Source of the DNA: Streptomyces sp. NBC_01471
Lineage (GTDB): Bacteria; Actinomycetota; Actinomycetes; Streptomycetales; Streptomycetaceae
Assembly (NCBI RefSeq): GCF_041438865.1
Contig: NZ_CP109450.1
Span: 6,450,001-6,514,000, forward strand
Direction: 5' to 3'
DNA length: 64,000 nt
Shown: positions 1 to 10,248 of the stretch, piece after piece
Numbering within the stretch: position 1 is the stretch's first letter
Layout: each line of letters opens with the position of its first letter
Made by a program: the position numbers and the translations under genes
The notes under the pieces: model-generated
What the model was told of the DNA's origin: nothing
Databases searched by the model: none
What the model saw: the letters and a program-made list of their open reading frames with translations, nothing else

Positions 1-1811
<1,811 letters not shown>

Positions 1812-1922
1812 TCAGTTGCTCGCGTCCACTGTGTTGTTCCCAGGCCACGAACTATCGTGCCGGCGGAACTTGTTTCACTTACTTAACTGAAGAGTGTGCT
1901 TGTTCGCTAGAGCCCAAATAGG

Positions 1923-2039
1923 GTTTCGGTGGTCATAGCGTTAGGGAAACGCCCGGTTACATTCCGAACCCGGAAGCTAAGCCTTTCAGCGCCGATGGTA
2001 CTGCAGGGGGGACCCTGTGGGAGAGTAGGACGCCGCCGA
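1923..2039 (+). rRNA. 5S ribosomal RNA
   Basis: Begins 'gtttcggtggtcatagcg' and ends 'gagtaggacgccgccga', with the internal 'cattccgaacccggaagctaag' typical of actinobacterial 5S. It follows the 23S after a spacer of about 110 nt. The ends are set by family length (117-120 nt). Confidence 0.95.
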
Positions 2040-2050
2040 ACAATCTTTGA

Positions 2051-2093
2051 AGGACCTTTGGTCCCAGCGTTCAACGCTGGGACCAAAGGTCCT
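2051..2093 (+). terminator. Rho-independent terminator of the rRNA operon
   Basis: A perfect inverted repeat (AGGACCTTTGGTCCCAGCG / CGCTGGGACCAAAGGTCCT) with a tiny TTCAA loop, followed by a run of seven T at about 2093-2099. It starts about 10 nt after the 5S and isolates the rRNA operon from the next gene. It is unusually strong for this GC-rich genome. Confidence 0.95.
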
Positions 2094-2170
2094 TTTTTTA
2101 TTTCCCGAAGCGCGTCGGATCGCCGACTGCGTGAGAATGACTGCGGTACCCGAAGACAGGAGCCCCACCC

Positions 2171-4315
2171 ATGTCCACCAACTCTCCCGACGACCGACCG
2201 GAGCGCGAGCCGCGTCGCCGGGACGGCGGTGACCAGGGCGGATTCCGCGGTGGTCGTGACAATCGATCCAGCGGCCCGAGCCGGGACAACGACCGGGGTG
2301 GTTTCCGTCGCGATGACAACCGTGGCGGTAGCACTGGTGGTGGGTTCCGGGGTGGTCGTGACGACCGTTCGTCCAGCGGCCCGCGCCGTGACGACCGCGG
2401 CGGGCGCCCGGCCGGTGCCGGTGGCGGTTTCCGTGGTGGCCGTGATGACCGGCCGTCCGGTGGTCCCCGTCGTGATGACGACCGTGGTGGGCGTCCCAGC
2501 AGCGGCGGTGGGTTCCGTGGTGGCCAGCGTGACGACCGCGGCGGCCGGCCGTCCAGCGGCGACCGGGGTGGGCGTCCCAGTGGTGGTGGCGGTGGGTTTG
2601 CCCGTCGTGATGACCGTCCTTCGTTCCGGCGTGACGGCAACCGTGGTGAGCGTCGTGATGACAGCCGCGGTGGGCGTCCCAGCGGTGGTGGTTTTGAGCG
2701 CCGTGACGACCGGGGTGGCGACCGTGGTGGCCGTCCGTCCGGTGGTGACCGTGGTGGGTTCCGCGGTGGCCGCGACGACCGTTCTTCCAGTGCCCCGCGC
2801 CGTGATGACCGTTCCTTCGGTGGTCCGCGCCGTGACGACCGTTCCTCCAGTGGTCCGCGCCGTGATGATGAGCGTGGCGGCGGTTTCCGTCGTGACGACC
2901 GTCCCAGCAGCGGTGGCGGCTACGCCCGGCGCGACGACCGCGGCAGCGACCGGCGCGACGATCGGGGCGGTTTCCGTGGTGGCCGTGATGACCGGCCGTC
3001 CGGTGGTCCGCGCCGTGATGACGACCGGGGTGGGCGTCCCAGTGGTGGTGGCGGTGGGTTTGCCCGTCGTGATGACCGTCCTTCGTTCCGGCGTGACGAC
3101 AACCGTGGTGAGCGTCGTGATGACAGCCGTGGTGGGCGTCCCAGCGGTGGTGGTTTTGAGCGCCGCGACGACCGGGGTGGCGACCGTGGTGGGTTCCGCG
3201 GTGGCCGCGACGACCGTTCTTCCAGTGGTCCGCGCCGTGACGACCGTTCCTTCGGTGGTCCGCGCCGTGACGACCGTTCCTCCAGTGGTCCGCGCCGTGA
3301 TGATGAGCGTGGCGGCGGTTTCCGTCGTGACGACCGTCCCAGCAGCGGTGGCGGCTACGCCCGGCGCGACGACCGCGGCAGCGACCGGCGCGACGACCGG
3401 CGTGACGATCGGGGCGGCGACCGTGGTGGGTTCCGCGGTGGCCAGCGCGACGACCGGGACCGCGGTGGATACCGGGGCGGCCAGCGTGACGAGCGCGGGG
3501 GCGGTTTCCAGCGGGACGACCGTGACCGCGACCGCGAGCCGGTCAAGCGGCTGCCGATTCCGGAGGACGTCACCGGCCAGGAGATCGACAAGGACGTGCG
3601 GCAGGAGCTCATGAGCCTGCCGAAGACTCTCGCCGAGGACGTCGCCAAGAACCTGGTGATGGTGGCCCGGCTGATCGACGAGGACCCCGACGAGGCGTAC
3701 GAGTACTCGCGTATCGCGCTCCGGCTGGCCTCCCGTGTCGCTGCTGTGCGTGAGGCGGCCGGGTTCGCCGCGTACGCGACGCAGAAGTACACGGAGGCGC
3801 TCGCCGAATTCCGTGCCACGAAGCGGATGACCGGCACGGTCGACCTCTGGCCCGTCATGGCCGACTGCGAGCGCGGTCTTGGCCGGCCCGAGCGGGCGAT
3901 GGCGATGGCCGGAGAGCCCGAGGTGCAGAAGCTCGACAAGGCCGGACAGGTCGAGATGCGTCTGGTCGCCGCCGGCGCGCGCCGCGACATGGGACAGATC
4001 GACGCGGCGATCGTGACGCTGCAGAGCCCGGAGCTGGCGTCCAACTCCGTACAGCCGTGGACCGCGCGGCTGCGCTACGCGTATGCCGACGCGCTGCTGG
4101 CGGCGGGACGCGAGGACGAGGCGCGGGAGTGGTTCGCCAAGACCATCGAGTCCGACAAGGACGGCTCGACGGACGCCTCGGACCGGCTCGCCGAGCTGGA
4201 AGGTGTCGAGTTCGTCGACGTCGAGGACGAGGCGGCCGACGAGGCCGACGAGCCCCAGGCCGACGGCCCGGTCCGGAGCGCGGACGACGACCGTACGGCC
4301 GACGGCCGGGACTGA
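2171..4315 (+). CDS. Arg/Gly/Asp-repeat disordered protein with helical-repeat (TPR-like) C-terminus
   Basis: 714 residues. Residues about 1-455 are low complexity, built from variants of G-G-F-R-G-G-R-D-D-R, R-R-D-D-R and S-S-G-P-R. They are rich in Arg, Gly, Asp and Ser and almost free of hydrophobics, like RGG-box RNA-binding tails, and are predicted to be disordered. Residues about 457-690 are a compact alpha-helical region (helices around E-Y-S-R-I-A-L-R-L-A, A-L-A-E-F-R-A-T-K and A-R-E-W-F-A-K-T-I) resembling TPR-type hairpins, and the end is acidic. The start ATG has AGGAG at 2158-2162. Position directly behind an rRNA operon is suggestive, but the strong terminator separates the transcripts. 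A role in RNA or ribosome biology or in condensate formation is inference only. The repeat region holds a recent internal duplication. Confidence 0.85.
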   Translation: MSTNSPDDRPEREPRRRDGGDQGGFRGGRDNRSSGPSRDNDRGGFRRDDNRGGSTGGGFRGGRDDRSSSGPRRDDRGGRPAGAGGGFRGGRDDRPSGGPRRDDDRGGRPSSGGGFRGGQRDDRGGRPSSGDRGGRPSGGGGGFARRDDRPSFRRDGNRGERRDDSRGGRPSGGGFERRDDRGGDRGGRPSGGDRGGFRGGRDDRSSSAPRRDDRSFGGPRRDDRSSSGPRRDDERGGGFRRDDRPSSGGGYARRDDRGSDRRDDRGGFRGGRDDRPSGGPRRDDDRGGRPSGGGGGFARRDDRPSFRRDDNRGERRDDSRGGRPSGGGFERRDDRGGDRGGFRGGRDDRSSSGPRRDDRSFGGPRRDDRSSSGPRRDDERGGGFRRDDRPSSGGGYARRDDRGSDRRDDRRDDRGGDRGGFRGGQRDDRDRGGYRGGQRDERGGGFQRDDRDRDREPVKRLPIPEDVTGQEIDKDVRQELMSLPKTLAEDVAKNLVMVARLIDEDPDEAYEYSRIALRLASRVAAVREAAGFAAYATQKYTEALAEFRATKRMTGTVDLWPVMADCERGLGRPERAMAMAGEPEVQKLDKAGQVEMRLVAAGARRDMGQIDAAIVTLQSPELASNSVQPWTARLRYAYADALLAAGREDEAREWFAKTIESDKDGSTDASDRLAELEGVEFVDVEDEAADEADEPQADGPVRSADDDRTADGRD
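2561..3401 (+). repeat. ~400-bp internal direct duplication inside the RGG/DDR-repeat gene
   Basis: The segment from about 2561 to 2966 recurs at about 3023-3401 with only a few substitutions. The offset is 462 nt in the first half and 435 nt in the second, because the first copy carries an extra 27-nt in-frame unit near 2730-2757. All offsets are multiples of three, so the frame is kept. Identity down to synonymous positions indicates a recent duplication or gene conversion. Confidence 0.85.
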
Positions 4316-4360
4316 CAGCCCGCCGTCCGGTCCAGGCGATCGGTCAGTGAACTGACAACG

Positions 4361-4399
4361 AGAAGGGCCGCACTCCGGGAAGCCGGGTGCGGCCCTTCT
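4361..4399. terminator. Bidirectional terminator hairpin
   Basis: AGAAGGGCCGCAC (4361-4373) pairs perfectly with GTGCGGCCCTTCT (4387-4399). It lies between the convergent RGG-repeat and DUF1015 genes. There is no long T-run, as is usual in Streptomyces. Confidence 0.85.
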
Positions 4400-4432
4400 C
4401 CGCGTGGGGACGGTGCGGGTTCCGTACCGTCC

Positions 4433-5728
4433 TCAGCCGATGGTGAGGCTGCGCAGGACAAGCCCCGTCGCCGGTTTCGGGCCGAACGAGGTCGACTTGC
4501 GGGGCATCGTCACACCCTGGCGGGCCAGTTCCCGTACGACCTCCTCGCGTACCGGATGCAGCAGGACCGCCGTGCCGCCGTGCCGCTCCGCCTGTTCGAC
4601 GGCCGCGTCCGTGGCATGGATGTACGCGATGTGCTCGGGCGCGTCCGGGACCGACCAGACCGTGTCGAGGAGGGTGTGGTGCAGGACCGTCGCGTCGAGC
4701 GCCCGCCAGGCCGGTGGATGGTCCGTGGGGACCGTGCGGGCCACCAGTTCCTCCGAGGGACGGTCGACCAGATGGAACCGGCCGTCTCCGGCCAGCAGGA
4801 AGGCGTTGCCCGCGGCCGCCGCCTGGGCGAGAGCGGTCAGCGCCTCCGGGAGCGCGTCGATCGTGCGGACCCGGAAGGCGCCGTGGAGCGCTGCCAGTGC
4901 CTCAGGGACCGGCAGCCGGCGCAGCACCCGGTGGATCGCCCTGACCTGGAGCGGATAGCGGACCGTGTCGATGAGGAGCACCAGGCCGTATCCCCAGGGC
5001 CCCGGCCCCGGGTGCTCGCCGTGCAGTCGCAGATAGGTGGCCCACCGGTGGTGGCCGTCGGCGATGAGGGCCTGGCGGTCGGCCAGGTCCGCCTGCGCCT
5101 CCGCGATGTCCGCCGGGTCGGTGACGGCCCACAGCCGGTGGCTGAAGCCGTCCTCGGTGGTCGTGGCGAGCAGTGGCGGGCCGGCTGTGGTCCGCTCGAT
5201 GACAGCGCCGGCACCCCTCGGGGCCTTGGCCTCCGTCGCGCCGCCGCTGCCGCGATAGGTCAGAAGGAGCGGTTCGAAGTTGACGGCCGTGGTCCGCATC
5301 AGCGCCGCCCGGTCCGCGACGATGTCGGCCATCACGTCCTCGTGCGGGAGGACCACGCCCTCCTCGGGGGTGGTGAGGGCCAGTGCGCCGATGAGTCCGC
5401 GCTGGAGCAGGCCGCCGTCGCGCTGCTCGTACACATACAGGGCGGGCTCGGGGTCGGCGGCCAGGATGCCGTCGCTGAGCCAGTCGGAGAGCGTCGCCGC
5501 GGCCTTCTCGTTGCGGGCGGCCGGAGTGTCGGCCTGCGGCAGGATCAGCCGCACGATGTTGTGCGGATCGGCCGACTCCAGGTGCAGCAGCCCGTCCGGC
5601 CTGACCACGACGTCGTACGGCGGAGACGTCACGGCTGCGAGGCTGCCGACGCGTTCGGGGACGTAGCGCACTCCGCGGAAAGGGAAAAGACGCAGCCCGT
5701 TGTCCGCATGCCGACCACTTGAAGTCAT
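4433..5728 (-). CDS. DUF1015 family protein
   Basis: 431 residues, the usual length for DUF1015 (COG4198). The family opening 'L-F-P-F-R-G-V-R-Y' is followed by 'T-S-P-P-Y-D-V-V' near residues 34-41, and the family's central 'I-A-D-G-H-H-R-W-A-T-Y' is present. The biochemical role is unknown; related proteins are proposed to act on amino-acid-like substrates. The minus-strand ATG is preceded, six bases away, by TACCAT (positions 5735-5740 on the plus strand as ATGGTA), and no ribosome-binding site is visible, so a leaderless transcript is likely. It is divergent from the HAD gene. Confidence 0.9.
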   Translation of the reverse strand: MTSSGRHADNGLRLFPFRGVRYVPERVGSLAAVTSPPYDVVVRPDGLLHLESADPHNIVRLILPQADTPAARNEKAAATLSDWLSDGILAADPEPALYVYEQRDGGLLQRGLIGALALTTPEEGVVLPHEDVMADIVADRAALMRTTAVNFEPLLLTYRGSGGATEAKAPRGAGAVIERTTAGPPLLATTTEDGFSHRLWAVTDPADIAEAQADLADRQALIADGHHRWATYLRLHGEHPGPGPWGYGLVLLIDTVRYPLQVRAIHRVLRRLPVPEALAALHGAFRVRTIDALPEALTALAQAAAAGNAFLLAGDGRFHLVDRPSEELVARTVPTDHPPAWRALDATVLHHTLLDTVWSVPDAPEHIAYIHATDAAVEQAERHGGTAVLLHPVREEVVRELARQGVTMPRKSTSFGPKPATGLVLRSLTIG

Positions 5729-5794
5729 TGGTGCATGGTATGTGGGGATCCGTCATACGGGATGATCGGAAGAAGACAGCCAACGAGGAGTGCG

Positions 5795-6823
5795 ATGACC
5801 CGCCAGACCAGGACCAGCCCGGACGGCACGAAGACAGCGCTGAGTGAGACGTACGACACAGCCTTGCTCGATCTGGACGGGGTGGTGTATGCGGGTGGTG
5901 CGGCGATCGACCACGCCGTCGCGTCACTCGGGACCGCACGGGACGGCGGGATGCATCTCGCGTACGTCACCAACAACGCGCTGCGGACACCGGAGGCGGT
6001 GGCGGACCATCTCACCGAGCTGGGGGTGCCGGCCGAGGCCGCCGATGTCATCACGTCGGCCCAGGCGGTGTCCCGGCTGATCGCCGATCAGGTCCCGCGG
6101 GGAGCCAGGGTGCTGGTCGTCGGCGGGGAGGGGCTGCGGGTCGCGCTGCGCGAACGCGGCCTGGAGCCGGTGGACTCCGCCGATGACTCCCCGGTGGCGG
6201 TCGCCCAGGGGTACGGCGGTCCCGACATGACCTGGGCGCGGTTCGCGGAGGCCGGGTACGCGATCAACAGCGGTCTGCCGTGGTTCGTTTCCAACACGGA
6301 TCTGACCATTCCCAGTGCGCGCGGGATCGCCCCCGGTAACGGCGCCGCGGTCGAGGTCGTCCGGATCGCCACCGGGGCAGAGCCGCAGGTGGCCGGGAAG
6401 CCGCTGCCCCCGATGCACCGGGAGACGGTGCTGCGGACCGGCGCCGAGCGGCCGCTGGTCGTCGGGGACCGGCTCGACACCGACATCGAGGGTGCGTTCA
6501 ACGGCGGCGTGGACTCCCTGCTCGTACTGACCGGGGTGACGGACGCGGCGCAGCTGCTGGCCGCCCCGCCCGAGCACCGGCCCACCTATGTGGACGCGGA
6601 TCTGCGCGGGTTGCTCACCGGTCAGCCCGAAGTGACCGGCGAGGGCGGTGCGTTCCGCTGCGGCGGCTGGACCGCTTCCGTGCGGGACGGGGAGCTCGCC
6701 GTCGAGGGTGACGGGGGTCCGCTGGACGGACTGCGGGCGCTGTGTGCCGCAGCCTGGACACAGGCGGGCGACGGTACGTACGGTCGGGACGCGGGCGAGA
6801 TGATCTCCCGTATCGGGCTCTGA
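5795..6823 (+). CDS. HAD-IIA family sugar-phosphatase-like hydrolase (NagD/PGPase type)
   Basis: 342 residues. Motif I is D26-L-D28-G-V-V-Y with the nucleophile and acid aspartates. Motif II is in 'Y-V-T-N-N-A' and the metal-binding motif is 'V-V-G-D-R-L-D-T-D-I-E-G'. A C2-type cap lies between them, giving the class IIA layout of phosphoglycolate or p-nitrophenyl phosphatases. The substrate cannot be read from sequence. A longer in-frame ATG at 5735 exists, but the ATG at 5795 has GAGGAG at 5785-5790 and is preferred. Mycobacteria keep a homologue near tlyA, so this belongs to the conserved block, interrupted here by the iron operon. Confidence 0.9.
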   Translation: MTRQTRTSPDGTKTALSETYDTALLDLDGVVYAGGAAIDHAVASLGTARDGGMHLAYVTNNALRTPEAVADHLTELGVPAEAADVITSAQAVSRLIADQVPRGARVLVVGGEGLRVALRERGLEPVDSADDSPVAVAQGYGGPDMTWARFAEAGYAINSGLPWFVSNTDLTIPSARGIAPGNGAAVEVVRIATGAEPQVAGKPLPPMHRETVLRTGAERPLVVGDRLDTDIEGAFNGGVDSLLVLTGVTDAAQLLAAPPEHRPTYVDADLRGLLTGQPEVTGEGGAFRCGGWTASVRDGELAVEGDGGPLDGLRALCAAAWTQAGDGTYGRDAGEMISRIGL

Positions 6824-6935
6824 TATCGGGCACTGGTATCGGGTTCTGACGTCCATACGGGCCGGAACCGGCCCCCGCTCGGGCCGGGCTCCGGCGCGGG
6901 CCGCTTCCCCCCGTCGCCTTCTGGTCGAAGAATTG

Positions 6936-6954
6936 CGAGGGTAGGCTAACCTAA
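6936..6954 (+). promoter_or_regulatory. Iron box (DmdR/IdeR-type operator)
   Basis: CGAGGGTAGGCTAACCTAA matches 16 of 19 positions of the actinobacterial iron box TTAGGTTAGGCTAACCTAA. It overlaps a -10-like TAACCT at 6947-6952 and ends four bases before the GTG start of the first permease, so repressor binding would occlude RNA polymerase under iron sufficiency. Confidence 0.88.
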
Positions 6955-6958
6955 CCAC

Positions 6959-8005
6959 GTGTTGGTCGAGAGTCCCTCCAGACAGAGCGCGGAGCAAGCC
7001 CCCGCGCCCCCCAAGCGCAACGCGGCACGTGCCGCCGGGCTGCTGCTGTCGCTCGTGGTGCTGCTCCTGGTCGTCGTCGCGAGCATCGCGATCGGCGCCA
7101 AGGCGGTGCCGCTCGGCGACGTGTGGCACGGCCTGGTGCACAGCACGGGCACCGGCGACGACGTCCTGATCCAGGATGTGCGAATACCGCGCACCGCGCT
7201 GGGGGTCCTCGTCGGGGCCGCGCTGGGGGTCGCGGGAGCGGTCATGCAGGCGCTCACCCGCAACCCGCTCGCCGAGCCCGGCGTCCTCGGTGTCAACGCG
7301 GGTGCCTCCGCCGCCGTGGTCACCGCGATGAGCTTTCTCGGCGTCAGCTCCTTCACCGGTTATGTGTGGTTCGCGTTCGCCGGCGCCGCCGTGGTCTCGG
7401 TGCTCGTGTACGTACTGAGCGGGAGCCGCGGGGCCACCCCGGTACGGCTCGCGCTCGCCGGCACGGCCGCCACGTACGCGATGTTCGGATACGTCAACGC
7501 CGTGGAACTGCTGGACTCGGCAGCGCTGGACAAGATGCGCTTCTGGACGGTCGGTTCCCTGGCCACGGCCACGTCCGGGACGGTCGCGCAGGTGTGGCCC
7601 TTCGTGGCAGCCGGTCTGCTGGTCGCACTGCTCCTCGGCCGCCCGCTCAACGCCATGGCCCTGGGCGACGACACGGCCAGGGCGCTCGGCGCCCATCTGA
7701 CGCGCACCCGGGTGCTCGCGATGGTCTCCGTGACCCTGCTCTGCGGTGCGGCGACCGCCGCCTGCGGGCCGATCGTCTTCATCGGGCTGATGGTCCCGCA
7801 CATCGTCCGGGCCATCACCGGACCCGACATGCGCTGGACGCTGCCGTACGCGGCGGTCCTCTCGCCCGTCCTGCTGCTGGGCGCCGACGTCGTCGGCAGG
7901 ATGGTCGCCCGGCCCGCGGAACTCCAGGTCGGCATCGTGACCGCGCTCATCGGCGGTCCCGTCTTCATCTTTCTCGTACGCCGCCGGAGGATGACTCAGC
8001 TGTGA
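6959..8005 (+). CDS. FecCD-family siderophore ABC transporter permease (first subunit)
   Basis: 348 residues with about nine to ten hydrophobic spans. Family signatures are 'R-I-P-R-T-A-L-G-V-L-V-G-A-A-L' near residue 75 and 'Q-A-L-T-R-N-P-L-A-E-P-G-V-L-G' near residue 96. It forms the membrane channel for ferric-siderophore import with the next gene. The GTG start is the first codon after the iron box and has no ribosome-binding site; with TAACCT ending six bases upstream, a leaderless message is the simplest reading. The stop overlaps the next start (GTGA). Confidence 0.93.
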   Translation: MLVESPSRQSAEQAPAPPKRNAARAAGLLLSLVVLLLVVVASIAIGAKAVPLGDVWHGLVHSTGTGDDVLIQDVRIPRTALGVLVGAALGVAGAVMQALTRNPLAEPGVLGVNAGASAAVVTAMSFLGVSSFTGYVWFAFAGAAVVSVLVYVLSGSRGATPVRLALAGTAATYAMFGYVNAVELLDSAALDKMRFWTVGSLATATSGTVAQVWPFVAAGLLVALLLGRPLNAMALGDDTARALGAHLTRTRVLAMVSVTLLCGAATAACGPIVFIGLMVPHIVRAITGPDMRWTLPYAAVLSPVLLLGADVVGRMVARPAELQVGIVTALIGGPVFIFLVRRRRMTQL

Positions 8006-9039
8006 AAGCGATCCACGCGATACGGACCCCGGGCGGGCTCTCCCTGCGGGTCGAGGTCAGGGCCGCCGTCGTTGTCGTCCTGCTGGCCGTGGTCGCGCTG
8101 GCGGCCGGTGTCGTGCTCATCGGGAGCGGCGACTACCCGATGGCACCCGCGGACGTGATCCGGACCCTGCTCGGCAACGGCACCACCGCCCAGGAGTTCA
8201 TCGTCAACGACCTGCGGCTGCCCAGGGCGCTCGTCGGCCTCCTCGTCGGCGCTGCGCTGGGTGTCGGGGGCGCGGTCTTCCAGTCCATCTCCCGTAATCC
8301 GCTGGGCAGTCCGGACGTGATCGGCTTCGGGCAGGGCGCCAGCGTCGGCGCGCTCGCCGTGATCGTGCTCTTCCACGGCGGGGCGACCGCGGTGGCGGGC
8401 GGGGCGATCGTCGGCGGCCTGGCCACCGGTATCGCCGTGTACCTCCTGGCGTGGAAGCGCGGTGTGCACGGCTTCCGGCTGGTCCTCGTCGGGATCGGCG
8501 CCGCCGCCATGCTCACCGCCTGCAACAGCTATCTGCTCACCAAGGCCAATCTGGTCGACGCGACCCGCGCCGTCGTGTGGATGACCGGTTCGCTCGACGG
8601 CCGCGACTGGTCGCAGGTCTGGCCACTGCTGGCCGCCTGCGTCGTCCTGATACCGCTGGTCCTGGGGTACGGGCGCAACCTCCGGATGCTGGAGATGGGT
8701 GACGACGCCGCGTACGCCCTGGGCGTACGGGTCGAGCGGACCAGGCTGGTGCTGATGCTGGCCGCGGTCCTGCTCACCGCGGTGGCAACCGCCGCCGCGG
8801 GGCCGATCGCCTTCGTGGCCCTCAGCGCGCCGCAGCTGGCCCGGCGGCTGACCCGCTCACCGGGCGCCAACCTCCTCCCCTCGGCCGCCATGGGCGCGGC
8901 CCTGCTGCTGGTCGCCGACTGGATCGCCCAGCGGGCCTTCGGGGACCGGCAGCTGCCCGTGGGAGTGGTGACGGGAGTGCTCGGCGGCTGCTATCTGCTG
9001 TGGCTGCTGGTCTCCGAACGCAAGGCAGGACGGATCTGA
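8002..9039 (+). CDS. FecCD-family siderophore ABC transporter permease (second subunit)
   Basis: 345 residues from the GTG that overlaps the previous stop. It has the same family marks as its neighbour ('L-R-L-P-R-A-L-V-G-L-L-V-G-A-A' and 'S-I-S-R-N-P-L-G-S-P-D-V-I-G-F'). It pairs with the first permease as a heterodimer. The TGATG junction with the ATPase gene implies translational coupling. No binding-protein gene lies beside the operon, so it must be encoded elsewhere. Confidence 0.93.
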   Translation: MKAIHAIRTPGGLSLRVEVRAAVVVVLLAVVALAAGVVLIGSGDYPMAPADVIRTLLGNGTTAQEFIVNDLRLPRALVGLLVGAALGVGGAVFQSISRNPLGSPDVIGFGQGASVGALAVIVLFHGGATAVAGGAIVGGLATGIAVYLLAWKRGVHGFRLVLVGIGAAAMLTACNSYLLTKANLVDATRAVVWMTGSLDGRDWSQVWPLLAACVVLIPLVLGYGRNLRMLEMGDDAAYALGVRVERTRLVLMLAAVLLTAVATAAAGPIAFVALSAPQLARRLTRSPGANLLPSAAMGAALLLVADWIAQRAFGDRQLPVGVVTGVLGGCYLLWLLVSERKAGRI

Positions 9040-9875
9040 TGACAACCAGGAGTGCCCCCATGCAGCGACTCACCGCCGAATCCGTCACCCTCGGCTACGA
9101 GCAGCGGACCATCGCCGAGAACCTCTCGGTCGAGATCCCCGACAACTCCTTCACCGTCATCGTCGGCCCGAACGCCTGCGGCAAGTCGACCCTGCTGCGC
9201 GCCCTGTCGCGCATGCTGAAGCCCACGCAGGGGCGGGTGCTGCTGGACGGGCAGGTGATCGGCTCGATGCCCGCCAAGAAGGTGGCCAGGACGCTCGGGC
9301 TGCTCCCGCAGTCCTCCATCGCGCCCGACGGCATCACGGTCGCCGACCTGGTGGCCCGCGGCCGCTACCCGCACCAGGGTCTGCTGCGCCAGTGGTCGCC
9401 GGACGACGAGCGCATCGTCGCGGAGGCCATGGAGTCCACGCGGATCGGCGAGCTCGGCGACCGCTTCGTGGACGAGCTCTCCGGCGGCCAGCGCCAGCGC
9501 GTGTGGATCGCCATGGCGCTCGCCCAGCAGACCCCGCTGCTGCTCCTCGACGAGCCGACCACCTTCCTCGACATCCAGCACCAGATCGACGTCCTCGACC
9601 TCTGCGCCGAACTGCACGAGACGCAGGGGCGCACTCTGGTGGCCGTACTGCACGACCTCAACCACGCCGCGCGCTACGCGACCCATCTCATCGCCATGCG
9701 GGACGGTGAGATCGTCGCCGAGGGACCGCCCGCCGAGGTGGTCACGGCCGGACTCGTGGAGAAGGTGTTCGGGCTGCGCTGCCAGATCATCGACGACCCC
9801 GAGACGGGAACACCGCTGGTGGTGCCCGCCGGGCGCGGGGCGCGTACCGCGGTGACGGCTACAGCAGTGTCCTGA
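9039..9875 (+). CDS. Siderophore ABC transporter ATP-binding protein (FecE-type)
   Basis: 278 residues. Walker A is 'G-P-N-A-C-G-K-S-T' (the usual first Gly of GCGKS is Ala, which is tolerated), the signature is 'L-S-G-G-Q-R-Q-R-V' and Walker B is 'L-L-L-L-D-E-P-T'. It energises the two FecCD permeases. The ATG at 9039 overlaps the upstream stop and has AGGCAGGA in front; a second ATG at 9060 with AGGAG at 9048-9052 is an equally good start. The 3' end runs 17 bp into the convergent SCP2-like gene. Confidence 0.94.
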   Translation: MTTRSAPMQRLTAESVTLGYEQRTIAENLSVEIPDNSFTVIVGPNACGKSTLLRALSRMLKPTQGRVLLDGQVIGSMPAKKVARTLGLLPQSSIAPDGITVADLVARGRYPHQGLLRQWSPDDERIVAEAMESTRIGELGDRFVDELSGGQRQRVWIAMALAQQTPLLLLDEPTTFLDIQHQIDVLDLCAELHETQGRTLVAVLHDLNHAARYATHLIAMRDGEIVAEGPPAEVVTAGLVEKVFGLRCQIIDDPETGTPLVVPAGRGARTAVTATAVS

Positions 9876-10206
9876 GGCGCAGCAGATCGCGGAAGCCCGC
9901 TTCGAGCCGGACCCGGCCCGAGCCCCAGGCCTTCGCGAAGTTCAGCTCGCCCGCGACCAGGGCCACCAGGTCGTCGCCCTTCATCGCGAGCCGGATCTCC
10001 GCCTTCACGGGCGGCGGACCTTCGACGGTGTCGAGCACCTGGATCCGGCCGTCCACCAGACGCCCGGTGAAGGTGACGTCGAGGTCGGTGATGTGGCAGC
10101 TCAGCGAGCGGTCCAGCGCCGCCGCGCCGCGTACCTGGCTGTTCGCCTCTGTCATGTTGTCCGAGAGCCTGTCGAGGGCGCTGCGGCACTCTTCTGTCGT
10201 CGCCAT
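9859..10206 (-). CDS. SCP2 sterol-binding-domain-like protein
   Basis: 115 residues. The fold-typical C-terminal half carries 'A-E-I-R-L-A-M-K-G-D-D-L-V-A-L-V-A-G-E-L' and 'A-F-A-K-A-W-G-S-G-R-V'-like strands of the SCP2 family, which bind lipids or hydrophobic ligands. It is small, single-domain and cytosolic. It is conserved next to tlyA in streptomycetes. The tail overlaps the tail of the iron ATPase gene in antisense. The ligand is unknown. Confidence 0.75.
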   Translation of the reverse strand: MATTEECRSALDRLSDNMTEANSQVRGAAALDRSLSCHITDLDVTFTGRLVDGRIQVLDTVEGPPPVKAEIRLAMKGDDLVALVAGELNFAKAWGSGRVRLEAGFRDLLRLRTLL

Positions 10207-10248
10207 CGTGATCGACCGTACCGCAGCGCTTCGGGGTAGCGTCTGGGC

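Noticed and set aside
2098..2640. Arg/Pro-rich minus-strand frame opposite the RGG-repeat gene (also 2920-3102)
   Set aside because: Low-complexity antisense of the repeat; no ribosome-binding site and no independent codon signature.
1929..3614. 561-residue plus-strand frame running from the 5S gene through the RGG-repeat gene
   Set aside because: It begins inside 5S rRNA, crosses the terminator and is the +1 shadow of the repetitive real gene; its Val/Thr/Ala repeats come from the same GC-rich repeats.
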